Shown here: one piece after another, positions 1-6,646 of the stretch | Numbering within the stretch: position 1 is the first letter of the stretch | Layout of the letters: each line of letters opens with the position of its first letter | Translations under genes and position numbers: made by a program | The notes under the pieces: model-generated | The model's database searches: none | What the model saw: the letters and a program-made list of their open reading frames with translations, nothing else | Told to the model about the DNA's origin: nothing | From: Novosphingobium sp. | Lineage (GTDB): Bacteria; Pseudomonadota; Alphaproteobacteria; Sphingomonadales; Sphingomonadaceae | Length of the DNA: 17,587 bases | Reading direction: 5' to 3' | Assembly: GCA_027490345.1 (NCBI GenBank) | Contig: JAIXYF010000374.1 | Coordinates: 1-17,587 of the forward strand

Positions 1-330
1 CGCCGACCCGACAGGGCTATCCGCCACCTGCCGCGTCAGGTCGCGCACGGTCCCGATCTCCTTGCCGTCGAACAGGGTGATCACGTCACCCGCCTGCAAT
101 CCGGCATCCTTGGCCGGACCATCCGGAACATCCGTCACCAAAGCGCCCTTCGATGCCGCAAGGCTCATCGCCTCGGCCACATCCGGCGTCACGTCCTGGA
201 TCCGCACCCCCAGCCAGCCGCGCCGCGTCTCGCCAAACTGCTTGAGCTGCGCCACCACCTTGTCGACCACGTTCGAGGCCATCGAAAAGCCGATCCCGAT
301 CGACCCGCCGTTCGGCGACAGGATCGAAGC
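1..330 (-). pseudogene. degP: degP/htrA-like serine protease, internal fragment (N-terminus lost)
   Basis: Read on the minus strand, this encodes the end of a trypsin-like protease domain (SILSPNGGSIGIGF), the inter-domain stretch QFGETRRGWLGVRIQ, and a PDZ domain with GPAKDAGLQAGDVI. That is the usual order in periplasmic DegP/HtrA proteases, which degrade or refold damaged envelope proteins. The frame is open to the window edge, so the C-terminal part continues outside. At about 305-330 the degP-like sequence stops and the minus-strand DNA upstream becomes an integrase gene in another frame. The signal peptide and the His/Asp/Ser catalytic residues are therefore missing, and no start codon is visible for this frame. 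I call it a 5'-truncated remnant. The family call is firm; whether any short PDZ protein is still made is unknown. Confidence 0.8.
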
Positions 331-550
331 CTTCACGAACCCGGCGGCGCAATTCTGCTGCCGCTGTTCTGGCATCGGATAGCGAAACGTCATGCGCCGA
401 TCCCAGCCCATAGTCGCGGCGATGGCCTTTCAACTGCATACGCAGCACCCAGGTGCGCGCGCCGCTGGGCTTCACGACCAGGCACAAGCCCCTGCCATCG
501 ACATGGCGACCGGGCTTCGCGTTCTTCACCTTCAATACTGTCAGTGCCAT
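305..550 (-). pseudogene. P4-type tyrosine integrase, N-terminal fragment (DUF4102) fused to degP remnant
   Basis: From an ATG at 550, the protein begins MALTVLKVKNAKPGRHVDGR and continues through GLCLVVKPSGARTWVLRM and YGLGSAHDVSLSDAR to VREGFDPVAERR. This is the N-terminal arm-binding domain (DUF4102) of phage P4/prophage-type tyrosine recombinases, about 80 residues of a protein normally near 400. Beyond the VAERR motif the frame runs into degP DNA and is meaningless until a stop near 86. The core-binding domain and the catalytic R-H-R-Y domain are absent, so it cannot recombine DNA. An AGGGA lies about 10 nt before the ATG, inside the inverted repeat at 558-576. Recognition is firm; the exact breakpoint is ambiguous within 305-330. 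Confidence 0.8.
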
Positions 551-557
551 CAGGTTC

Positions 558-576
558 GAATCCCTGTCAGGGATTC
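558..576. repeat. Perfect 9-bp inverted repeat (GAATCCCTG-T-CAGGGATTC)
   Basis: The two 9-bp arms are exact reverse complements around a single T. The repeat lies directly upstream of the minus-strand integrase start at 550 and overlaps its probable ribosome binding site. It is preceded by GGTTCGAATCCC, which resembles the T-arm of a tRNA. It could be an integrase autoregulation operator or part of an attachment site. Confidence 0.75.
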
Positions 577-602
577 ATACCACCAAAAACGGGGGTATTT
601 GG

Positions 603-621
603 TCCCACAATCGTTCCCACA
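603..621. repeat. Direct repeat TCCCACA x2, 12-bp period
   Basis: TCCCACA occurs at 603-609 and 615-621, a 12-bp period that would place both copies on nearly the same DNA face. Short direct repeats beside an integrase start are typical of arm-type binding sites for the DUF4102 domain. The functional reading is inference. Confidence 0.4.
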
Positions 622-880
622 TTTCAGCGGGAATTCAGGCGATTCAGGGCGACCGACCGCGAACACGTTACAAGATAAATTGCTGATTTTACAGAGTAGT
701 TGGAGACGCTCTGAAATTGCCTGAGACGAAAGTTATAGCGCCTCCTCCGCTACCAATGCTGTTTCCGGAGACCTCCATGTAGGTCCGGATTTTTCCGAAG
801 ATCGCCAGAAAAGCAGAGGTTTGCGGGTGATTCGGGTCCGCATTCGCCCGGTACCTTCCGCGTGCAGCCAAATTTGGTGT

Positions 881-919
881 GGGGTATTTTCGCGGAGTAT
901 CGGAAAGGCGCGATACCCC
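881..919. repeat. Interrupted inverted repeat GGGGTAT...ATACCCC upstream of second integrase fragment
   Basis: GGGGTAT (881-887) pairs with ATACCCC (913-919), and an inner CGCG (891-894) pairs with CGCG (909-912). The right arm ends one base before the ATG at 921, and the only Shine-Dalgarno-like AAGG (905-908) lies in the loop. A folded leader could therefore affect translation, or the repeat may be a protein-binding site. Confidence 0.5.
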
Positions 920-920
920 C

Positions 921-1151
921 ATGCCTCTGACAGAGATTCAGGCCAAGAAATCCAATCCCCGCGAGCAGGCATACAAGCTGGCTGACGGCGAGGGTCTTTT
1001 CCTGCTCGTGCAACCTAACGGATCGAAGCTTTGGCGGATGAAGTACCGCATTGGGGGCAAGGAGAAGTTGCTCTCGTTCGGTGCCTATCCCGCACATCGT
1101 CTCGCTGTTGCTCGGGACAAGCGCTCTGCGGCCGAGGCCTTGCTGTCGTAA
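921..1151 (+). pseudogene. P4-type tyrosine integrase, N-terminal fragment (DUF4102), truncated
   Basis: The ATG at 921 opens a 76-residue frame with MPLTEIQAKKSNPREQAYKL, then LADGEGLFLLVQPNGSKLWR, and FGAYPAHRLAVARDKRSAAE before a stop. This is the usual DUF4102 arm-binding start of prophage/P4-type tyrosine integrases (LxDGxGLxLxVxPxGsKxWxxxY, then FGxYPxxxLxxAR). The natural gene continues with GxDP and a roughly 300-residue catalytic part. Here the frame ends right after the helix, and nothing integrase-like is seen in the next 190 bases. It differs clearly from the fragment at 305-550, so two different elements seem to have left remains here. No recombinase activity is possible. Confidence 0.8.
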
Positions 1152-1325
1152 TGCAGAAAGGGCACCAGGCCGGCGCTGCCAGTCTGCAATACCGAGAACA
1201 TGGCACTCCATTCCATCGATATTGCGTTCATGGTGATGGATCAGGCTGTACGAGATGCGAAAACAGGGTCCGCCGTGCCTGACGACCGGATCGATTATCG
1301 TCGAAATTCAGTTTGATTCATTACC

Positions 1326-1332
1326 GAGAGGA
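1326..1332 (+). promoter_or_regulatory. Ribosome binding site GAGAGGA deciding the RTX gene start
   Basis: GAGAGGA lies 7 nt before the GTG at 1340 and is the best Shine-Dalgarno match in the region. The in-frame upstream TTG at 1313 has no comparable site, so the GTG start is preferred. Confidence 0.65.
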
Positions 1333-1339
1333 CAATGAC

Positions 1340-2809
1340 GTGGCTTACAGGGTGGCAGTTGATTCAATCGGTGATGGCATCCGCTACGATCTTGGTGCGA
1401 CTGACCGGCTGTTTGTGCCGACCGACGTTGCGGTCATTTCCCATACCAGTTCTGCGATCGAGCTTTCCGGCTTTGCGCAATCCATTCGCGTTTATGGTCT
1501 CGTCGCCGCCAGTGTGCATGGAATCTACTACAGCAATCCGGATCTGTTGAACGTCCGGCAGGCTGACATTCTCATCGGCAAGACGGGGATCATTGATAGC
1601 AATGCCAATGGGATTCAACTCGGCGGAGCCGTCAACAGAATCGTAAACTACGGCGCCATATCGGGGGTTTCAAGCGGCATTGCGCTTTATAACATCGGCA
1701 CAAATTTCGCCGGAACTATCATCAATTACGGGTCGATTAGTGGTTTTGCTGCCATTTTTGCCGATTCGAAAGGAACCGTGCAGATCACCAATTATGGCAC
1801 GATCACCGGTGAAGCTTCGGCAATCGATACCGAAGCTTCAAGAGACGGGGGCGATGATCGGGTGGTCAATCGCGGGCAGATCGATGGCAGTATCTATCTG
1901 GGTGAAGGCGCTGACAAACTGACCAATCGCGGGCTGATTGCCGGCCTCGAACTGAGCATGGGCATTGGTGACGACATCGTCGACAACCGGGGCGGCACGA
2001 TCGACGGTGTGGTCAGGCTTGGTGACGGCGCGGATATCTTCATGCCCGGCATTTCCGAAGAAACCGCCAACGGCGGCGGCGACCAATACGACAAGCTCGA
2101 TTTCAGCAGATCGAGCGGACTGCAGATCGCGCTGGATGGCAGCATTGACAATACCGGTTGGGCGGCTGGTGACACATATACCGGCTTCACCGACGTGACC
2201 GGCTCCATCCTTGGGGCCGACACGCTGATTGGCGATGACGGCATCAACACCCTCCGTGGCCTCGGCGGAAACGACAGCATCAGCGGCCGGGCTGGTGTCG
2301 ATTTTCTCTATGGCGGCGCGGGCAACGATACGCTCGATGGCGGGACGGGCGCGGATCAGCTCTTCGGAGGCGATGGAAACGACACTCTGATCGGCGGCGA
2401 CGACAAGTCGGATTCCCTCTCCGGCGATGCAGGCAACGACAGGCTGATCAGCGGCGGCGGCTCCGATATCCTCACGGGTGGAACCGGGACAGACGCTTTC
2501 GTTTACACTGCAAAGACGGATTTCGGCGGCACGGCGCTCGGCACCCGCGAACAAGTCAACGATTTCAACCGCGCGGAACGGGACAAGATCGACCTCTCGG
2601 CCATTGATGCCAGCACCAAGGTGACGGGCAATCAAGCCTTCACCTTCATCGGCACCACCGCGTTCACCAACGTCGCGGGCCAGCTGCGTTTTGAGGTGAG
2701 CGGCTCGTTCATCATCGTTCAGGGCGACCTCAACGGTGATAGCGTGGCGGACATCGCGTTGGATCTCAACGGGATCGCCAACGTGGTCGCCGCCGACTTT
2801 GTGCTCTGA
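1340..2809 (+). CDS. Secreted RTX-type calcium-binding protein with N-terminal NxGxIxG solenoid
   Basis: The product is 489 residues from GTG at 1340 (498 if TTG 1313 is used). Residues about 100-225 hold six spaced motifs, NYGAISG, NYGSISG, NYGTITG, NRGQIDG, NRGLIAG and NRGGTIDG, suggesting a beta-solenoid. Residues about 308-383 hold glycine/aspartate nonapeptide repeats (GGNDSISGR, GGAGNDTLDGG, GGDGNDTLIGG), the RTX calcium-binding roll. The C-terminal 100 residues resemble the end of serralysin-type proteins (NDFNRAERDKIDLSAIDA) and finish DLNG...VVAADFVL, a typical uncleaved type I secretion signal. There is no N-terminal signal peptide and no protease motif. It is likely exported by an ABC/TolC-type system not present here and may act at the cell surface or as an adhesin. 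The first half looks less GC-rich than the che genes and the gene adjoins integrase remains, so transfer is plausible. Confidence 0.85.
   Translation: MAYRVAVDSIGDGIRYDLGATDRLFVPTDVAVISHTSSAIELSGFAQSIRVYGLVAASVHGIYYSNPDLLNVRQADILIGKTGIIDSNANGIQLGGAVNRIVNYGAISGVSSGIALYNIGTNFAGTIINYGSISGFAAIFADSKGTVQITNYGTITGEASAIDTEASRDGGDDRVVNRGQIDGSIYLGEGADKLTNRGLIAGLELSMGIGDDIVDNRGGTIDGVVRLGDGADIFMPGISEETANGGGDQYDKLDFSRSSGLQIALDGSIDNTGWAAGDTYTGFTDVTGSILGADTLIGDDGINTLRGLGGNDSISGRAGVDFLYGGAGNDTLDGGTGADQLFGGDGNDTLIGGDDKSDSLSGDAGNDRLISGGGSDILTGGTGTDAFVYTAKTDFGGTALGTREQVNDFNRAERDKIDLSAIDASTKVTGNQAFTFIGTTAFTNVAGQLRFEVSGSFIIVQGDLNGDSVADIALDLNGIANVVAADFVL
2261..2488 (+). repeat. RTX nonapeptide repeat block (GGxGxDxxx)
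   Basis: About eight consecutive glycine-rich units with alternating N/D-D positions encode the calcium-binding parallel beta-roll of the RTX protein. The DNA repeats are degenerate, so this is a protein-level repeat and not a recent tandem duplication. Confidence 0.75.
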
Positions 2810-2822
2810 AGCTTGCAAGGCA

Positions 2823-3218
2823 TCAGACGGGGTTCCCGTGCCGTTTCGCGCGCTGCGCGAGCACGAGCAGACCCGGCAAACCGACCAGAAAGCTCATCAG
2901 CCACGGATCAAACAGGAAGCTGAGGAGCACCAGACGGTTTGCCGAGATCAGGTGCTGGCCCCCCTCTGCGTCCCGCAGAACGCAATAGCTGCGGCGCCCG
3001 CTGGGTCCGGGCAAGCGGTATCCCAGGCTCTGCCAATGGCGCTCGGTGGCCGCCGCGGTGCAGGCAGGCCGCAAATAGCGCTCGGCCAACGTCCACGATA
3101 CGCCGTGGCCGATAGCGCCCACCAGCAGCAAGGCGAACAGCAGCCGCCGGGCCGCGCGCAGACGCGGGCCAAGGGCGTGCATGGTCTGGGCAAGTTCATC
3201 TGGGTTTTGTGTCGTCAC
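2823..3218 (-). CDS. Small membrane protein of unknown function, two TM segments
   Basis: A 131-residue protein starts at GTG 3218, with GGGAG 9 nt upstream. I do not recognise the family. The N-terminal 22 residues are charged, followed by a hydrophobic segment (LLFALLLVGAIGHGVSW, about 27-45). Next comes a loop of about 50 residues with two cysteines (near 53 and 79) that could form a periplasmic disulfide. A second hydrophobic stretch (about 95-122) is followed by a basic end (QRAKRHGNPV). This suggests an inner-membrane protein with both ends in the cytoplasm. It converges on the RTX gene with only 13 bases between the two stop codons and no visible terminator hairpin. It lies 109 bp downstream of the secreted-protein gene on the same strand; co-transcription is possible but not shown. 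Confidence 0.6.
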   Translation of the reverse strand: MTTQNPDELAQTMHALGPRLRAARRLLFALLLVGAIGHGVSWTLAERYLRPACTAAATERHWQSLGYRLPGPSGRRSYCVLRDAEGGQHLISANRLVLLSFLFDPWLMSFLVGLPGLLVLAQRAKRHGNPV

Positions 3219-3242
3219 GCCATATCGCTCCCAGCCGGCAAA

Positions 3243-3254
3243 GTGTGTGTGTGT
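3243..3254. repeat. (GT)6 microsatellite
   Basis: Six exact GT dinucleotides lie in the 109-bp gap upstream of the small membrane protein gene. Such tracts can slip and alter promoter spacing; no promoter is clearly recognisable around it. Confidence 0.6.
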
Positions 3255-3327
3255 TTGGCAGTCTGCGGCGCGTTTGCTTCTGGCGTTACAAGCGCATCGC
3301 GAAGCCCAACCGAGACGGGCCAGCGCT

Positions 3328-4269
3328 TTATTCCCACGGGTTCACCCCCTTCGGACCTTCGATCGCCACTTCGACGTTCATTTCCGCGAATACGAAATGC
3401 GTGGCGTCAAAGTTGTTCTTGCCCCGCCCGCGGCAGTGCGTGACATTGGCGCGCGCATAGATGTCCAGCTGCCGCAAACTCTCGGGCGAGTCGGGAAACG
3501 GCATCGGTTTTCCGGGATAGATCCACACATTCTCGCGCGCGTTGACCGGGCAACCGCCAGCGATGCTTGGTGACGCGACGCGCAGATTGCTGAACCGGAA
3601 CTGGTCCTTGAGGCGGCGCGAGGTCAACCGGTACGTCGTCTGCCCGACCGACCATTTGCCCCCCACTTCCTCGCCGGTCGGTGCGGTATGTTCAAACTGG
3701 TCGCGGATGCGCGTTGTCGTCAGCCAGTGGACGGAGCGTTCCTTCGAGGCGGGCCAGGTCACGCACATCGTTTCGCACCGGACACTTGTGCCTTCGTGAA
3801 CAAGGCGTTCGGGGACCGGTGCGATCTCGGGAACGAACTTGCCGGTCGTGTTGCGCAAGGTGGTGTCGCCGATGATCACTGTCAATTCGGCCGACTGCGC
3901 CCGCGCGTAGAGATCGCTTGGCAAATGCGCGATCAGCCGGCCATCGACTTGCGCTTGCGGTACGATTTGCATCCGGATGTTGTCGAGCGGCAGGTAGAGT
4001 TGAACGCGTGCATTGGGCCCGTCCTGCCGGATATCGGGATGGCGGATGTCGAGATCGATGCCGGTGCGGTATTGCGGGAAAGTTCCATTATTGATGACCA
4101 GCCCGCGCAGGTTCGCCAGCCGGTCTGAACCCGCGAACGGGCTGGATGCGATGGGGCGGCGGCCAATCGCGCCTGCTGGGGCGGTTTGGGCCATGGCATC
4201 ATATGGCAGCAGTGCTGCCGCTGTGAGCAATGCGGCAAGACAGCGGGTGGAGGAGATTTTGATGCGCAT
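3328..4269 (-). CDS. Secreted/periplasmic protein of unknown function, 313 aa, four cysteines
   Basis: The ATG at 4269 is preceded by AGAGAAG with good spacing. Residues 1-27 form a signal peptide: a basic start, a hydrophobic core with LAALLTAAALL, and a probable cleavage AMA-Q. The mature protein of about 285 residues has no membrane segment and is rich in beta-type sequence. It has four cysteines (165 and 169 in a CxxxC, then 240 and 279), consistent with two disulfides in the periplasm. I do not recognise the family and see no catalytic signature. The N-terminal mature region contains an NLRGLVINNG...DLDIRHPDI stretch and the protein ends GVNPWE. It lies downstream of the sensor kinase gene on the same strand but is separated by 351 bp, so it is probably a separate transcript. 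Confidence 0.75.
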   Translation of the reverse strand: MRIKISSTRCLAALLTAAALLPYDAMAQTAPAGAIGRRPIASSPFAGSDRLANLRGLVINNGTFPQYRTGIDLDIRHPDIRQDGPNARVQLYLPLDNIRMQIVPQAQVDGRLIAHLPSDLYARAQSAELTVIIGDTTLRNTTGKFVPEIAPVPERLVHEGTSVRCETMCVTWPASKERSVHWLTTTRIRDQFEHTAPTGEEVGGKWSVGQTTYRLTSRRLKDQFRFSNLRVASPSIAGGCPVNARENVWIYPGKPMPFPDSPESLRQLDIYARANVTHCRGRGKNNFDATHFVFAEMNVEVAIEGPKGVNPWE

Positions 4270-4620
4270 GGGTTCTTCTCTTTATGGACGGGAATATTGG
4301 TCTGCGCGCCGCGAAGGCGAGTTTATTTGCAAAATCAGCGAGAACCAGCTTGCTAAGCGGCTCACGCTCGCTCGGCGATCATCGTTGCTGCGGGCCATCG
4401 CATGATTGACCTTGGCGGTTGAAGGAAAGCGGGCGGCAGTTGAGGCGTCGGTCGAGACGGCAGGCCCGGCATGCGGCATGGCCATGCCGCAGCTGACCAT
4501 GCTAATGGCACTGAGCGCCAGTTGCAGCGGGATACGCACCAAGCCAGCCTTCCGTCTGATCCAGAATGACAAATGGCTTAAGGTGCTCTCGCCGGCAGGT
4601 ACATACCCGGTTCCGGGCAG
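4270..4620. other. 351-bp intergenic region, no convincing gene
   Basis: This lies between the kinase stop and the secreted-protein start. A minus-strand frame (4572-4282, TTG start, 96 aa) has a hydrophobic stretch with VRIPLQLALSAISMVSC that could be a poor signal peptide. It lacks a Shine-Dalgarno site and a recognisable family, so I do not call it. The region should contain the promoter of the secreted-protein gene, but no clear -35/-10 pair is visible. Confidence 0.4.
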
Positions 4621-6573
4621 TTACCCCGCTGCGCCTCCGGACTGCCGGTCCATGGGTAGCCAGAGCGTCACACTCGCCCCGCCGCCGGCCACGTTTGAAA
4701 AGGCCAGTTCTGCGCTCAGAGCCTTGGCCCGGGCCAGCATATTGGCCTGTCCCTTGCCGCCTGCCACGTGGCTACCGGAGGAGGAAAGGCCGCCAAGGCC
4801 GATCCCATTGTCCGCAACGGTGATTTCGATCCCCGGTGAACCTGCACGAACCGTGAGACACGATCCAAAGGTGATGACATCACCGCCAGAATGCGTGAGC
4901 GCATTGCTCAGCGCTTCCTGCAAAATGCGCAGAACATGCAGCGCATTGGCCGAATCGAGCCACGGCAGACCGGGCACATCCTCAACGCGCCAATCAAACC
5001 GCCAACCGGCCGCGCGCAGTTCCGGCTCCATCCGGTGGCGGAAACTGGCGAGCAGCAAGGTGATGTCGCCATCGACCTGTTCGAGCGAATCGACCGCAAT
5101 CCGCAGATCGGTTAGCGAGCGTTTGAGCGTTGCCACCGTGCGGCTTGAAGCATCGCCATGTTCGGCAATGGCAAGCGCGGAAATGAGGTTTGCGCCGACG
5201 CTATCGTGCATCTCGCGCATGATCCGTTCCCGTTCCTGCTCCAAGGCCACGGCAACTTCAAGCTGGCGGATCTGCTTTTGCGTGCGTTCCAGCTCGCTGC
5301 TGGCAGCGGCGACCCGGTCTTCAAGGATGACGTTCAGATTTTCAACCGTGCCCAGTGCGTCGATCAGGCGGCGCCCAAGGGCAAAGGCAAACACCAGGAA
5401 GATCAGGACGCCAGCATAAGGCAGCAGCGCAAAATGCGCGCCGCGCCATATGCTTATGCCCATGCCGAAATCATGGATGGCCGAGCCGACGCCCATTGTC
5501 GAGGCGATGAACATGGCAATGTTTTCGGGGCGAGGATTGCTCAGCGCGGCCTGACCGAACACGACGAGGATCGCCAGCGACAGCGGGATGACGAGGAGGT
5601 GGCTGACGACATCGCTGATGCCGAGGCTGGTGAGGACCAGCTGGCTCACAATCGCGGTGGCACCGATGCCCAGCGATATGAGTGTCCACATGCGGCGGCG
5701 GCGAATATCGAGGAAACGGGCCGCAAAACAATAGAACACCGCCATCATGGCGAAGATGATGTTGATCTGCACGTGCCAGTACAGATCAATCGGGACCGGC
5801 GGCGTCTCGTAGTAATAGCGCAGATTGCGGATGAACCACAGGCTGCCGAGCAGCGCCAGCCAGCCCAGGGTCATGTCTTGTCGGCGCCTCAGCCACAGCA
5901 GAATGGCGAACAGCACCAGCACGCCGAGCATCGAGTTGGAGACAAGAACCCCCTGAAACTGGGTAATGTAGCGCCAGTCATAGATTGGGCGGATCGCGGT
6001 TTGCGGGCCGAGCTCCATGCGGCTGACACCGAGCGTGTAGACCTTGGCGGATTCGAGCCGGATCGCCACCTGATTGATACCGGGGCGGACCATTCCGGCA
6101 GGCAGCGCTACGAATTGCGGCTTGAAAGTCGACATCGGCAGTTCGGCCGGGTCGGAATAACTGCGGTAGATCTCTCGCCCGTTGAGGAAAAAACGGAACC
6201 GCTCGCTCATGTAGGCGGCGGTCCAGGCGATCGGTATGGCGCTGGCCGCTCCGCCATTTGGTCCTTGCACCCTCTGGCCCTGCACCCCCTGGTCTTGCGG
6301 CTCGCTATCGAAGGTGAAACGCACCCACATCACGCGCGGCGGAGAAAAGCGCGGCGCAGCATAGAGGTTGAGCAGCGGAACGTCGGCCCGTTGCCACCCG
6401 GCGGTCGGCGGCTGCTGGGCATCGCTATAGAGATAATCGGCCGCGCGGACAGGCGTTGCCGCCCCCGCTGACAGGTGAACAAGCGGATCTGGCGGCGATG
6501 CGGCCTGCGCCAAAATGGGCGCGGCGGCTGGCGCGGAGATGGCCACCATGGCGCTGATCAGGAACGCGATCAT
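4621..6573 (-). CDS. Membrane sensor histidine kinase, periplasmic domain plus 7TM module, NarL/DesK-type (HisKA_3)
   Basis: The preferred start is ATG 6573, giving 650 residues; an in-frame TTG at 6621 is possible. Longer versions overlap the regulator gene and add an unlikely N-terminus. Order: signal peptide (about 1-22, MIAFLISAMVAISA), a periplasmic domain to about 205, and about seven membrane segments (about 207-400). This layout resembles 7TMR-DISM receptors. A coiled coil (about 405-450) leads to the phosphoacceptor helix REMHDSVGANL with His456. The ATPase domain shows an N box (LQEALSNALTHS), DNGIG and GKGQANM. It should sense an external or envelope cue and phosphorylate the regulator encoded just upstream. 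The final ATPase segment ends normally (VTLWLP). Confidence 0.88.
   Translation of the reverse strand: MIAFLISAMVAISAPAAAPILAQAASPPDPLVHLSAGAATPVRAADYLYSDAQQPPTAGWQRADVPLLNLYAAPRFSPPRVMWVRFTFDSEPQDQGVQGQRVQGPNGGAASAIPIAWTAAYMSERFRFFLNGREIYRSYSDPAELPMSTFKPQFVALPAGMVRPGINQVAIRLESAKVYTLGVSRMELGPQTAIRPIYDWRYITQFQGVLVSNSMLGVLVLFAILLWLRRRQDMTLGWLALLGSLWFIRNLRYYYETPPVPIDLYWHVQINIIFAMMAVFYCFAARFLDIRRRRMWTLISLGIGATAIVSQLVLTSLGISDVVSHLLVIPLSLAILVVFGQAALSNPRPENIAMFIASTMGVGSAIHDFGMGISIWRGAHFALLPYAGVLIFLVFAFALGRRLIDALGTVENLNVILEDRVAAASSELERTQKQIRQLEVAVALEQERERIMREMHDSVGANLISALAIAEHGDASSRTVATLKRSLTDLRIAVDSLEQVDGDITLLLASFRHRMEPELRAAGWRFDWRVEDVPGLPWLDSANALHVLRILQEALSNALTHSGGDVITFGSCLTVRAGSPGIEITVADNGIGLGGLSSSGSHVAGGKGQANMLARAKALSAELAFSNVAGGGASVTLWLPMDRQSGGAAG
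6265..6294. repeat. Imperfect 15-bp in-frame tandem repeat in the kinase sensor domain
   Basis: Two 15-bp units differ at 3 of 15 positions and encode the Gln/Gly stretch DQGVQGQRVQGPN in the periplasmic domain. This reads as a slippage-prone surface loop and changes no reading frame. Confidence 0.5.
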
Positions 6574-6646
6574 TTGTGCCGCCAGCTGGACGGCGGCGGT
6601 CTTCGGATGGCGGTTCGGCAAGGCGTCAGACCCGGTGATGACAGGC

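Larger units (their letters stand above)
551..920. other. Intergenic region between two broken integrase genes
   Basis: No coding sequence is convincing in these 370 bases. They hold the upstream regions of two divergently oriented integrase fragments: an inverted repeat at 558-576, paired TCCCACA repeats at 603-621 and a second inverted repeat at 881-919. A GGGGTATTT word occurs at 592-600 and again at 881-889. The stretch from about 650 to 740 looks more AT-rich than its surroundings. It probably held attachment and regulatory DNA of one or two integrated elements; this is inferred from position and repeats. Confidence 0.5.

Noticed and set aside
552..575. Possible tRNA gene end from GGTTCGAATCCC
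   Set aside because: Only a T-arm-like word is present; the stem pairing is poor and upstream bases are integrase coding sequence.
741..755. CCTCCTCCGCTACCA resembling the CCA end of a tRNA
   Set aside because: No T-arm, anticodon arm or matching acceptor strand is found upstream, so it is not a tRNA gene; at most a chance or decayed att fragment.
2261..2488. Repeats considered as a CRISPR-like or DNA tandem array
   Set aside because: They are degenerate codon-level repeats of RTX nonapeptides with no uniform spacer structure.
1838..2818. Minus-strand open frame of 326 codons opposite the RTX gene
   Set aside because: The plus-strand RTX repeats and secretion tail are unmistakable; this frame is their antisense shadow.
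4282..4572. Possible 96-aa minus-strand protein with a hydrophobic start
   Set aside because: TTG start, no Shine-Dalgarno site, no family, and a weak signal peptide; left as intergenic.
5158..6471. Plus-strand open frame of 437 codons opposite the histidine kinase
   Set aside because: It is a low-complexity H/D/Q/R-rich shadow of the kinase gene with no domain or good ribosome binding site.
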